The notes beneath the pieces were generated by a model. The model saw only the letters and a program-made list of their open reading frames with translations, had not been told where the DNA came from and did not search any database. From contig NZ_JAQIOY010000006.1 in assembly GCF_028023555.1 (NCBI RefSeq), forward strand, positions 124,001 through 188,000: a stretch of DNA of 64,000 nucleotides, read 5' to 3'. Shown here piece by piece: positions 17,394-25,729 of the stretch. Numbering within the stretch: the first letter of the stretch is position 1; each line of letters starts with the position of its first letter. The stretch comes from Thalassococcus_A lentus. Lineage in GTDB: Bacteria > Pseudomonadota > Alphaproteobacteria > Rhodobacterales > Rhodobacteraceae. The position numbers and the translations under genes are program-made.

Positions 17394-18149
17394 ATGTTGG
17401 AAATCAAGAACCTGCACGTCAAGCTGGAAGAAGAGGACAAGGTCATCCTCAAGGGTGTCGATCTGACGGTCGAGAGTGGCAAGGTCCACGCGATCATGGG
17501 CCCCAACGGTTCGGGCAAGTCCACTTTGTCCTATGTTCTGTCCGGCAAGGACGGATACGAAGTCACCGATGGTGAGGCCTCGCTGCTGGGCGAAGACATT
17601 CTGGAAATGGAGCCGGAAGAGCGCGCTGCTGCGGGTCTCTTTTTGGCATTCCAGTACCCGGTGGAAATCCCCGGTGTGGGCAACATGACCTTCCTGCGCA
17701 CCGCCGTAAACGCGCAGCGCAAGGCTCGCGGTCAGGAAGAAATGAACGCGACCGAGTTTCTCAAGGAAGTGCGCGCAAGAGCCAAGGATCTGAAGATCGA
17801 CGCCGATATGCTGAAGCGCCCGGTGAATGTCGGTTTTTCTGGCGGTGAGAAAAAGCGCAACGAAATCCTGCAGATGGCCATGCTTGAGCCCAAGATGTGC
17901 ATCCTCGATGAAACAGATTCCGGTCTGGATGTGGATGCGATGAAGCTGGTTGCAGAAGGCGTGAATGCCCTGCGGGATGAAGGCCGTGGCTTTTTGGTGA
18001 TCACGCATTACCAGCGCCTTCTGGATCACATCAAACCGGACGTGGTTCACATCATGGCAAATGGCCGCATTGTGAAAACCGGCGGTCCTGAGCTGGCTCT
18101 GGAAGTTGAAAACAACGGCTACGCCGACATCCTCGCGGAGGTGGCATAA
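17394..18149 (+). CDS. sufC: Fe-S assembly ATPase SufC
   Basis: A 251-residue ABC-type ATPase of the SufBCD complex. Walker A is GPNGSGKST, the signature is FSGGEKKRNEI, and Walker B is CILDETDSGLD. These, and the family phrase YPVEIPGVGNM, identify SufC. Its stop TAA overlaps by one base the ATG of sufD at 18149, so the two are translationally coupled, in line with a fixed stoichiometry in the complex. Confidence 0.97.
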   Translation: MLEIKNLHVKLEEEDKVILKGVDLTVESGKVHAIMGPNGSGKSTLSYVLSGKDGYEVTDGEASLLGEDILEMEPEERAAAGLFLAFQYPVEIPGVGNMTFLRTAVNAQRKARGQEEMNATEFLKEVRARAKDLKIDADMLKRPVNVGFSGGEKKRNEILQMAMLEPKMCILDETDSGLDVDAMKLVAEGVNALRDEGRGFLVITHYQRLLDHIKPDVVHIMANGRIVKTGGPELALEVENNGYADILAEVA

Positions 18150-19447
18150 TGGCTCTGGCCCCTGTCACAGCAATTTTGACACCGCGCAAGCAAGAGGCCA
18201 CCGAGGCCCGACTTGCCGCGATGACAATGCCCGCGGGTGGATGGTCGGACGCGGCCAGACAAGATGCGGTCGCACGCGTTCGTGCAATGGGTTTGCCCGG
18301 TGCGCGCGACGAATACTGGAAATACACCAAGCCCGAAGGCTTTGTGGATGTGCAGGCACAGGCGGCCGCCGTTTTCCAAAGCGACGAAGCCCCGATGTTC
18401 GACGAATTGGATCGGTTGAAAATCGTCTTTGTGGACGGTGTGTTCGATGCGGATGCGTCGGATGATCTTGCGCTTGAGGGGGTCTCGATTGACCGTCTCG
18501 CCGAAGCAGCAGACATCCACTGGGCCAAGGATCTCTACGGCGTTCTGGAAGAACGTGGGCAGGATCCCGTTCAGCGGCCATTGGCCTCTTTGAACACGGC
18601 ATACGCAACCGATGGCATTTTGATCCATGTCACCGGCAAACCGTCTAAGCCGATCAACCTGATCTACCGGCATGCATCCGAGCAATCGGATGCGATTCTG
18701 CACCATGTGATCAAGGTGGACGCCGGAGCCGAGGCAACGATCCTTGAAAACGGCCCAGCGGCGTCGCGTTTCAACAAATGCATGGAAGTCGACGTCGCCG
18801 ACACGGGGCGTTTGCATCATGTCCGTGCGCAGGGCCGCGACCATGAACGCCGGGCCATCACGCACATCTTTGCGCGTCTTGGAACGGAATCCACCTTCAA
18901 GAGCTTTACGCTCACGGTGAATGGCGTGATGACCCGCAACGAATGTGTGCTGGAGCTGACGGGCGACGATGCCGAAGCCCATGTCGCGGGTGCCTGCATG
19001 GGCGATGGCAATTTCCACCACGATGACACCGTGTTTGTCACTCATGACGCAGTAAATTGCGAAAGCCGTCAGGTTTTCAAAAAGGTGCTGCGCAATGGGG
19101 CAACGGGCGTGTTCCAAGGCAAGATTCTGGTGAAGGAAGGTGCTCAGAAAACGGACGGCTATCAGATCAGCCAGTCGCTTCTTTTGGATGACGATAGCCA
19201 GTTCCTCGCCAAGCCGGAGCTTGAAATCTATGCTGACGATGTGGCCTGTTCGCATGGTTCCACGTCGGGTGCGATTGACGAAGATGGCCTGTTCTACCTG
19301 CGTGCCCGGGGTGTTCCGCGCGGCATGGCCGAAGACCTCATGACGATCGCCTTTATCGCAGAAGCGGTTCAGGAAATCGAAAACGAGGATATTCAGGAGC
19401 AGATCAACAATCGCGTCGCTGGATGGCTGGAAAGGCGCCGTGGCTAA
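18149..19447 (+). CDS. sufD: Fe-S assembly protein SufD
   Basis: A 432-residue SufD, paralogue and partner of SufB in the scaffold complex, required for iron entry in other species. The C-terminal half carries the family segments GATGVFQGKILVKEGAQKTDGYQ and ACSHGSTSGAIDEDGLFYLRARG. The N-terminal part (ARDEYWKYTKPEGF) is typical too. It overlaps sufC by one base and is directly followed by a GTG-started membrane gene. A very long open frame runs antisense through it, which I treat as a composition artefact. Confidence 0.96.
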   Translation: MALAPVTAILTPRKQEATEARLAAMTMPAGGWSDAARQDAVARVRAMGLPGARDEYWKYTKPEGFVDVQAQAAAVFQSDEAPMFDELDRLKIVFVDGVFDADASDDLALEGVSIDRLAEAADIHWAKDLYGVLEERGQDPVQRPLASLNTAYATDGILIHVTGKPSKPINLIYRHASEQSDAILHHVIKVDAGAEATILENGPAASRFNKCMEVDVADTGRLHHVRAQGRDHERRAITHIFARLGTESTFKSFTLTVNGVMTRNECVLELTGDDAEAHVAGACMGDGNFHHDDTVFVTHDAVNCESRQVFKKVLRNGATGVFQGKILVKEGAQKTDGYQISQSLLLDDDSQFLAKPELEIYADDVACSHGSTSGAIDEDGLFYLRARGVPRGMAEDLMTIAFIAEAVQEIENEDIQEQINNRVAGWLERRRG

Positions 19448-19936
19448 GTGCCTGTAACCACGGACATTGTGGCCACCTACAAGGGGCCCGGTGCTGTTGT
19501 TCAGCGCCATCTTGCACGCGGCGAGTCTGAGCCGCGTGCTCTGGTCTTCTTGATGTCGGCCTGTGCGGTGACGTTTATCGCGCAGTGGCCCAAACTGGCG
19601 CGGCAGGCGCATCTGGAACAGGTTGAGCTTAACCCGCTTTTGGGTGCGTCCTTGATGGCATGGCTCTTTCTTGCGCCGCTGTTCCTTTACGCGATTGCCT
19701 TTGTGGCCCATCTGATCGCCCGGGCCTTAGGCGGACAGGGAACCAGCTTTGGATCACGTCTGGCGCTGTTCTGGGCCTTTTTGGCTGCATCGCCACTGAT
19801 GCTGCTCGAAGGCTTGGTCGGCGGGTTCATCGGTCCCGGCCCGTCCATGCAACTGGTTGGATTGCTGTGGTTGATTGCCTTTGGTCTGTTTTGGTTGCTG
19901 GGTATGCGCGCGGCCCACAGGAAATCTGCCACATGA
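19448..19936 (+). CDS. YIP1-family-like membrane protein (first of two)
   Basis: A 162-residue protein with about four hydrophobic segments (for example SLMAWLFLAPLFLYAIAFV and LVGLLWLIAFGLFWLLG). The pattern resembles the YIP1-like proteins encoded next to suf genes in Rhodobacteraceae. The GTG at 19448 directly follows the sufD stop, and its end overlaps the next gene by four bases (ATGA). Function is unknown; tight packing in the operon suggests coordinated expression with Fe-S assembly. Confidence 0.75.
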   Translation: MPVTTDIVATYKGPGAVVQRHLARGESEPRALVFLMSACAVTFIAQWPKLARQAHLEQVELNPLLGASLMAWLFLAPLFLYAIAFVAHLIARALGGQGTSFGSRLALFWAFLAASPLMLLEGLVGGFIGPGPSMQLVGLLWLIAFGLFWLLGMRAAHRKSAT

Positions 19937-20517
19937 CCTTTGCCGGGTTTCTGGGTCTCGCGTTGCAGACCATCAAAGCGCCGCGAGACGTGGCGCGATT
20001 GTTGCTCTCGGCGCGTCTCAGCAGCGAGGCATTGTGGACCGCTTTTGCGCTGGTCGTGGTTCTGAACACGCTGGTGTTCTCAGCGACGATTGCTTTGATG
20101 CCGCAAGATGGGTTCGGGCTCTTGGGGAATCCGGTTGCGTTTATGGTAGTGCAGGCCGCCGCGCTTGCCGGTGCCGTCATCGCCATCGCGAGCATCGGGC
20201 GCGCCATGGGCGGCAAGGCCGATCTGGCGCAGGTGGCTGTGCTGTTGATCTGGCTGCAATCGCTTCGGGTTCTTGCGCAGGCCGCCTTGATGATCATCGG
20301 GATCGCCTCGCAGCCACTGGCGGCGGGTCTGGCGCTGGGAGTCAGCGTCCTTGGCATCTGGCTGTCCATGAACTTTATCGACGAAGCCCATGAATTGGGT
20401 AGTCTTTTCAAATCAGCCGGGGTGCTGATACTGGCTTTGATGGCATTGGCTGTGGGGCTTTCCCTACTGTTGTCTTTGCTCGGGGTCGTGCCGCAGGGGA
20501 TGAACGGATATGTATGA
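19933..20517 (+). CDS. YIP1-family-like membrane protein (second of two)
   Basis: A 194-residue protein with four to five hydrophobic segments (ALWTAFALVVVLNTLVFSA, PVAFMVVQAAALAGAVIAIA, the final LILALMALAVGLSLLLSLLG). Its start ATG at 19933 overlaps the previous stop and its stop lies eight bases inside sufS, so it is coupled on both sides. It and the preceding gene look like members of the same broad family. No function can be claimed. Confidence 0.78.
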   Translation: MTFAGFLGLALQTIKAPRDVARLLLSARLSSEALWTAFALVVVLNTLVFSATIALMPQDGFGLLGNPVAFMVVQAAALAGAVIAIASIGRAMGGKADLAQVAVLLIWLQSLRVLAQAALMIIGIASQPLAAGLALGVSVLGIWLSMNFIDEAHELGSLFKSAGVLILALMALAVGLSLLLSLLGVVPQGMNGYV

Positions 20518-21730
20518 CGTAGAAACGATCCGAAAGGACTTTCCGATCCTTTCGCGCGAAGTGAACGGCAAGCCGCTTGTGTATTTGGACAATGGTGCTT
20601 CGGCCCAGAAACCGCAGATTGTGATCGACGCTGTTACGCGGGGCTATGCCGAAGAATATGCGAACGTACATCGCGGTCTGCATTATTTGTCCAATCTCGC
20701 CACGGACAAATACGAAGGTGTGCGTGATGTGATTGCACGGTTTCTGGGGGCCAAGGATTCCGAAGAGATCGTCTACACGACCGGCACGACAATGGGCATC
20801 AACCTTGTCGCCTATGGCTGGGCTATGGAGCAGCTGAGCGCTGGGGATGAGATCATCCTGTCGGTCATGGAGCACCATGCCAACATCGTGCCTTGGCACT
20901 TCTTGCGGGAACGCATGGGCGTAAAACTGGTTTGGGTCGATGTGGACAGCACGGGGCATCTGGATCCGCAAAAGGTGCTGGACGCAATCACGCCGCGGAC
21001 CAAACTGATCGCTGTCACGCAGGTGTCGAATGTCTTGGGCACGGTTGTTGATGTGAAAACCATTTGTGCCGGCGCGCAGGCGCAGGGCGTCCCGGTGTTG
21101 GTCGATGGCAGCCAGGCCGCTGTACACATGCCGGTCAATGTCGAAGAGATCGGCTGCGATTTCTATGCCATCACTGGACACAAGCTGTATGGCCCCTCGG
21201 CATCCGGAGCGATCTGGATTCGGCGGGCCCGTATGGATGAGATGCGGCCGTTCATGGGCGGCGGTGACATGATCCGCGAAGTCCACAAGGATGAAATCAC
21301 GTGGAACGACCCGCCAATGAAGTTCGAGGCGGGCACGCCCGGCATCGTGCAACAGATCGGTTTGGGTGTTGCGCTGGAATACATGATGGGCGTCGGCATG
21401 GAGAATATTGCCGCGCATGAAGCTAAACTGCGCAACTACACCCGTTCAAAACTCGACGGGCTGAACTGGTTGCAAGTGCAGGGCACGACAGCGAACAAGG
21501 CCGCGATCTTCTCGTTCACGCTCGATGGGGCAGGGCACGCGCACGACATCTCGACCATTCTGGACAAAAAGGGCGTGGCAGTCCGCGCGGGCCAGCACTG
21601 CGTCGGGCCGTTGATGGATCATTTGGGTCTGAACGCCACCTGCCGCGCATCCTTTGGGATGTACAATACCGAAGCCGAGGTGGACACGCTGGTCGAAGCG
21701 CTGGAACTGGCGCATGAATTGCTGGGCTAA
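20510..21730 (+). CDS. sufS: Cysteine desulfurase SufS (class II)
   Basis: A 406-residue PLP enzyme that supplies sulfur to SufBCD. The PLP lysine is Lys225 (ITGHKLYGPSASG) and the catalytic cysteine is Cys364 in RAGQHCVGPLMDH, the class II loop. The operon therefore holds two desulfurases, this one and the class I enzyme at its head. SufE or SufU, which normally relay sulfur from SufS, are not found in the window. It overlaps the preceding gene by eight bases and ends the operon, followed by a terminator-like hairpin. Confidence 0.96.
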   Translation: MYDVETIRKDFPILSREVNGKPLVYLDNGASAQKPQIVIDAVTRGYAEEYANVHRGLHYLSNLATDKYEGVRDVIARFLGAKDSEEIVYTTGTTMGINLVAYGWAMEQLSAGDEIILSVMEHHANIVPWHFLRERMGVKLVWVDVDSTGHLDPQKVLDAITPRTKLIAVTQVSNVLGTVVDVKTICAGAQAQGVPVLVDGSQAAVHMPVNVEEIGCDFYAITGHKLYGPSASGAIWIRRARMDEMRPFMGGGDMIREVHKDEITWNDPPMKFEAGTPGIVQQIGLGVALEYMMGVGMENIAAHEAKLRNYTRSKLDGLNWLQVQGTTANKAAIFSFTLDGAGHAHDISTILDKKGVAVRAGQHCVGPLMDHLGLNATCRASFGMYNTEAEVDTLVEALELAHELLG

Positions 21731-21752
21731 AGGCGCGGCAGATTTGTGAGGT

Positions 21753-21788
21753 TGGGCGGCAAACATGGCTGCCGCCCACTCTTGTTTT
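21753..21788 (+). terminator. Terminator of the suf operon
   Basis: The stem TGGGCGGCA (21753-21761) and TGCCGCCCA (21770-21778) is perfect over nine bases with an eight-base loop and is followed by CTCTTGTTTT. It lies 22 bases after the sufS stop, between sufS and the convergent peroxidase gene. Confidence 0.75.
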
Positions 21789-23292
21789 ATCCTGCCTGAA
21801 GACGATCGGCGTATTTGATTTTGTCGCGGTGCTTTTCCACGAACGCCATCAATGATCCAAAGGTCATATCCTTGCCACCAAACCCGTGCCACGGCTCGAA
21901 ACCGGGCTGGTGCAAGACGCTGGTTTTGTCCAGCCGCAACAGTCTGAGCAGGACCCAAGCCACGATGGTGCCCCCGACGCCATCCAGCTTTTGCTGGCCG
22001 CTCGCATCAGCCTCTTCCAGTGTGTAGAACCACAGTGGTGTTTTCTCGATGTTGTGCTTGGCCAAGACTTCAGGCACCGGCAGAGGATTCAAGCCCAGGT
22101 GTTGGGCAACCTGCTGGCCCGAAGCGAGTTCCAGTGCGAGTCGATCGCGCAGCACATTGCGAAGCGGCAGACGGCGCGCCAGTTGGTTTTCCAATGTCAC
22201 GCCCGGGAATTCAATCGGACCGCTGATGAACGGCAGCTCGAACAACGGTGACGCAACTTTTGTGCCGACTGGGCGCGCTCTGGGCGCGGTCTCGCCTCCA
22301 ATGTCAAACATCATGTTCATGTCGAGGTTCGCCTCAACCGGACGGCGCTTGAAACCGTGATGTGTGAAGAAACCGATGGGTTCCGCTCCGTGCTTCAGGG
22401 CGTATTTGATCTGCGCTGTGGCATGACCGAACCGGTATGCAGCGCCTGCAAATTCGACCGGCATGATGGCTGCGTCTGACGGAAAGGCATCAGGATGCTG
22501 GGCCTTGATGATGGCGGATTCCGTCACAAAGGCGGGCAGGAACCGCTTCATGATCAGCCACTGATAGTGCCAGCGAATAAACTGACGAACTGCATTAAAG
22601 TCTTTCAGTTTTGGGACGACTTTGTCCGTCCAGTTCGAGGATCCCATGCCGGCATCGACAAAGTCATCCATCTCTTCGTCCAGGTGCGGGTCATCCTGTT
22701 TGTAGGACATCAGGATGTTGTGCAGACAGACAAAGGCCCCCTGAATTTGGCTGACAAAGATGTTTTCGTCATTCCGTGGATCGCCGATCAGCGCTGTGCC
22801 TTGGTCATTGCGCGCCAAATCCAGCGGATTGTCTTTGCGTCCGAACAGCATAAAACCTTCGGCCTCTTCCAGATCCGGGTTCTGGTTCACGTTGACATAG
22901 AGATGCGGGCTCGCTTCCGGGCCGTCCCCATAGACACAGTCCAGATCAAGCGCAGGCGTGCGGACGTTCCGAATAAAACTCGGGTCGATTTGGGTTCCGA
23001 TGGTTGAGGTCGCATCCAGCGTCACGTCATGATCGATGAACTGGCCGATGAAGGTCATCCCGGCCTCGGCCGGACCATCGTCATTGTCGACTGCGCGCAT
23101 GGGATCGATCATGTGATTAAAGATTTCCGCAAGATCCTGAAGCTCGCCGCTCCATTGCAGGGGGTTTGAAACTTTGGGCAAAAGCCGGCCAAAGGTTTGC
23201 GGCAGTTTGCGCGGGTCCATCCTCATCGTACCTTTGGCACAATGCTCCATCAATTTGTCGAACCGTGAAAGTCCGTGTTGAACGTTGGTCAT
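21787..23292 (-). CDS. Animal-type heme peroxidase (peroxidase-cyclooxygenase superfamily)
   Basis: A 501-residue protein with the catalytic set of the animal heme peroxidase family: distal His88 in FIGQFIDHDVT, catalytic Arg173 in IGDPRNDENIF, and proximal His290 in AAYRFGHATAQ. These enzymes use hydrogen peroxide to oxidise halides or organic substrates. No signal peptide or secretion repeat is seen, so it may be cytoplasmic or exported by an unusual route. The frame is open further upstream into the tRNA, but AAGGAGAG precedes the ATG at 23292, where homology starts. It is convergent with sufS and stands alone. Confidence 0.87.
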   Translation of the reverse strand: MTNVQHGLSRFDKLMEHCAKGTMRMDPRKLPQTFGRLLPKVSNPLQWSGELQDLAEIFNHMIDPMRAVDNDDGPAEAGMTFIGQFIDHDVTLDATSTIGTQIDPSFIRNVRTPALDLDCVYGDGPEASPHLYVNVNQNPDLEEAEGFMLFGRKDNPLDLARNDQGTALIGDPRNDENIFVSQIQGAFVCLHNILMSYKQDDPHLDEEMDDFVDAGMGSSNWTDKVVPKLKDFNAVRQFIRWHYQWLIMKRFLPAFVTESAIIKAQHPDAFPSDAAIMPVEFAGAAYRFGHATAQIKYALKHGAEPIGFFTHHGFKRRPVEANLDMNMMFDIGGETAPRARPVGTKVASPLFELPFISGPIEFPGVTLENQLARRLPLRNVLRDRLALELASGQQVAQHLGLNPLPVPEVLAKHNIEKTPLWFYTLEEADASGQQKLDGVGGTIVAWVLLRLLRLDKTSVLHQPGFEPWHGFGGKDMTFGSLMAFVEKHRDKIKYADRLQAG

Positions 23293-23457
23293 GAATCTCT
23301 CCTTTAAAATTGACCGAAGTGGCCGAACCGATGACCACATGGACGCAGTTTTCCGGATGTGCGTGAGGGTTACGTGATCGGTTCGTAAAAAGGTCAGACC
23401 ATCGCGCGTGTTTTGGGGATTGCGAGGCAGTGGCACTGTGATAATACAGGGCGGAAT

Positions 23458-23534
<77 letters not shown>

Positions 23535-23580
23535 TCTTCCCTAATGGTCTAAGCTGCAATCAGGTTGGCTGTCGGAGTGT

Positions 23581-24339
23581 GTGGTGGTGCCAGATGCGAT
23601 TTATGATCCCAAAGGCAACGGCAAGGACAAGTCGGTAGACACTGTTACCTTTGTCGAGGCTGAACCGCCCGAAGCGCTTCGTGGGATCGTGCACAGGTAT
23701 CTTTGGCTGAAAACAGATGCCCCATTGGCTCAGGACTATCGGTTTCATGCGCTGCCGGATGCCTGCACCTATGTGGTCTTTGATCAGAGGGTTCGAACGG
23801 TTGCCGGGGTGACCAAGCTGCGCGCGCAGTCCGAAGAGTTCAACCTTGGCCGCGTGTTCCATTTTGTGAACATTCGTTTTCTGCCCGGGGTCTGGCAGGA
23901 GGCGCGTCACCCGGCCGTGCACGGGCTGGTGGAAACGCCCTATGCCGGACTCTTGCCGCTGCAAGAGGTCAACGCGCAGCTTGACCAACCCGGGCTGGAT
24001 GCCTGCGTTCCCGTCTTGTCGGATTTCGTCACCGGTTTGGTCCGGGACGGGATCGTTGCGCGCAATCCGATAACCGAGGCGATCTTTGCGCATCTGGATG
24101 ATGTGAAATCCGTGGCCGACATGGCGCGGGCGACAGGGTTGTCTGCCCGGCAACTGCAAAGAAGGCTCAAGCAAAGCACCGGGTTTTCACCGCATGACTT
24201 TCTCAAAGTGCTCAGACTGCAGCAATCATTGAATGGCGAGGACACGTGGTCTTATGCGGATCAGTCTCATTTCATCCATTCGTTCCGAAATGCCACGGGC
24301 TACACGCCCGGCCGCTACGCAAAAAAGTTTGATGTCTGA
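23581..24339 (+). CDS. AraC-family transcriptional regulator
   Basis: About 252 residues. The C-terminal third holds the double helix-turn-helix of AraC proteins (VADMARATGLSARQLQRRLKQS, then SHFIHSFRNATGYTPGRYAKKF). The N-terminal part (EALRGIVHRYLWLKTDAP, FHALPDACTYVVFD) resembles the cupin-like sensing domain of small AraC regulators. Three GTG codons in a row (23581, 23584, 23587) follow CGGAG at 23573; the second or third has better spacing, so the start is uncertain by six bases. It lies just ahead of the VOC gene, which carries an inverted repeat in front of it and may be its target. Confidence 0.87.
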   Translation: MVVPDAIYDPKGNGKDKSVDTVTFVEAEPPEALRGIVHRYLWLKTDAPLAQDYRFHALPDACTYVVFDQRVRTVAGVTKLRAQSEEFNLGRVFHFVNIRFLPGVWQEARHPAVHGLVETPYAGLLPLQEVNAQLDQPGLDACVPVLSDFVTGLVRDGIVARNPITEAIFAHLDDVKSVADMARATGLSARQLQRRLKQSTGFSPHDFLKVLRLQQSLNGEDTWSYADQSHFIHSFRNATGYTPGRYAKKFDV

Positions 24340-24376
24340 AATCTACAATACGGCATTGGGGTGTGCCGTTTAGATA

Positions 24377-24403
24377 CCTGTCAGGACAACACTTGATGAC
24401 AGG
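24377..24403. promoter_or_regulatory. Inverted repeat CCTGTCA-N13-TGACAGG before the VOC gene
   Basis: The 7-base arms at 24377-24383 and 24397-24403 are perfect. The right arm runs into the ribosome binding site AGGAGAC of the gene starting at 24412. It could be a binding site for the neighbouring AraC regulator or, as RNA, a stem that partly covers the ribosome site. A short stem ACGGCA/TGCCGT (24350-24369) just upstream may end the AraC transcript. Confidence 0.45.
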
Positions 24404-24411
24404 AGACGACA

Positions 24412-24792
24412 ATGACCAAGATGAACGCAGTGGGATGGTTTGACATCTTTGTGGACGATATGGACCGCGCCGCCGGTTTTTACGCCGAGGTGTTCGGCGC
24501 ACCTCTGGAACCGATGGGTGATCCGACCGGCGAGTCGCAGATGATGGCCTTTAGCGCCGATATGGATTGCTATGGCGCAGGTGGGGCCCTGTCCAAAACA
24601 GAACACGGGCGTCCGGGACCGGGTGGCACCGTGGTCTATTTCATGGTGCAAGACTGCGCCGTACAGCAAGACAGGGTTGCGCAGGCCGGGGGTACGGTGA
24701 TCCGGCCCAAGTTCTCGATTGGTGAATTTGGCTTTGTCACTCTGTGTCAGGATACCGAAGGCAATATCTTTGGTTTGAATTCAATGAAGTAA
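24412..24792 (+). CDS. VOC (glyoxalase/bleomycin-resistance) family protein
   Basis: A 126-residue protein with the beta-alpha-beta-beta-beta pattern of the vicinal oxygen chelate fold: WFDIFVDDMDRAAGFYAEVFGAPLEPM at the start, and VIRPKFSIGEFGFVTLCQDTEGNIFGLNSM at the end, where the Glu in DTEGN is a usual metal or structural position. The reaction is unknown. AGGAGAC precedes the ATG. It follows the AraC gene on the same strand. Confidence 0.88.
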   Translation: MTKMNAVGWFDIFVDDMDRAAGFYAEVFGAPLEPMGDPTGESQMMAFSADMDCYGAGGALSKTEHGRPGPGGTVVYFMVQDCAVQQDRVAQAGGTVIRPKFSIGEFGFVTLCQDTEGNIFGLNSMK

Positions 24793-24820
24793 AACGACAT
24801 TGATATAAGAAAAACGACAG

Positions 24821-24848
24821 GCGATCGCTGTTTCAGCGGTCGCTTTAC
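24821..24848 (+). terminator. Stem-loop after the VOC gene
   Basis: GCGATCGCTG (24821-24830), loop TTT, and CAGCGGTCGC (24834-24843) pair over ten bases with one G-U pair, followed by TTTACG. It lies about 30 bases after the VOC stop and before the DUF2182 gene. The T-tract is weak. Confidence 0.5.
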
Positions 24849-24933
24849 GCAACGTCAATATAAATTGAGTTGCCGTGCAAAAAGCACTTTGCGACGGTCG
24901 CGAAAATCGAATCAGACGGCGGGGAGGGCCACG

Positions 24934-25719
24934 ATGATACGACCGTTGCGTGACCTTCTCTGGCTGGGGTTCTTTGCGCTCATTCTTGCCGCCTGGGTTT
25001 GGCTCTACATGATGGCCATGGGCATGGGGCTGGACTGGCTGGGTCGTCCCGTCACCGCCATGGCAGAAAAGATGCGCATGATGGACCCGCGCATGGACAT
25101 GTACATGCCCATGGCGGAATTCGGCCCGGTCTTTGCCATGTGGGCGATCATGATGGCTGCAATGATGCTGCCGACAATGGTGCCCACCCTGCGTGCCTAT
25201 GAAGACCTGATCCGCAGCGCAGATGGATCGCGCCGCGGCTGGCTGGGCCTGCTGGGCGGATACATGATTGCGTGGATCGGCTTTGCGGCACTGATCGCAG
25301 CGGTGCAGCTGGCACTGTTGTTCGGCGGCGTTGTGGACATGCTGGGCATTTTCACGTCGACCCTGTTGCAAGGTGGCCTGTTGATCGTCGTTGGCGCATT
25401 CCAGTTCACCCGCGCCAAAGAAGTCTGCCACGGTGTCTGCCATGCACCCATGCATTATTTCCTTGGAAACTGGCGCAGCGGAACCCTCGGCGGATTGCGT
25501 ATGGGGCTGGGGCTTGGCGCGTTCTGTGTTGGCTGCTGCTGGGGCTTTATGGCGCTGGGCTTTGTCGGCGGCGTCATGAGCCTTTTGTGGATGGGATTGG
25601 CGACATTTTTCATGGTGCTGGAAAAACTTCCGCAAATCGGTCACCGTATCATCAAACCTCTGGGCGTCGCCCTGATCCTCGGAGGTGTGGTGGTCATCGC
25701 CACGCCGCTGTTCATGTAA
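24934..25719 (+). CDS. DUF2182 membrane protein with Met-rich and Cys/His motifs
   Basis: A 261-residue protein with about six hydrophobic segments, matching DUF2182 (predicted metal-binding integral membrane proteins). Two features suggest soft-metal binding: a Met-rich stretch MAEKMRMMDPRMDMYMPM (residues 43-60, eight Met) and a Cys/His cluster KEVCHGVCHAPMH (162-174), with further Cys198, Cys201 and Cys202 in FCVGCCWGF. Copper is my inference. GGGGAGG at 24921-24927 fixes the ATG at 24934. The stop overlaps the ribosome binding site of the DUF1326 gene, so the two are co-expressed. Confidence 0.87.
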   Translation: MIRPLRDLLWLGFFALILAAWVWLYMMAMGMGLDWLGRPVTAMAEKMRMMDPRMDMYMPMAEFGPVFAMWAIMMAAMMLPTMVPTLRAYEDLIRSADGSRRGWLGLLGGYMIAWIGFAALIAAVQLALLFGGVVDMLGIFTSTLLQGGLLIVVGAFQFTRAKEVCHGVCHAPMHYFLGNWRSGTLGGLRMGLGLGAFCVGCCWGFMALGFVGGVMSLLWMGLATFFMVLEKLPQIGHRIIKPLGVALILGGVVVIATPLFM

Positions 25720-25729
25720 GGAGAAAGAC

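Noticed and set aside
18119..19711. Open frame of 530 codons antisense to sufD
   Set aside because: Long antisense frames are common opposite GC-rich genes. Its protein has low-complexity His/Arg/Gln-rich sequence and no motif, while sufD on the plus strand is certain.
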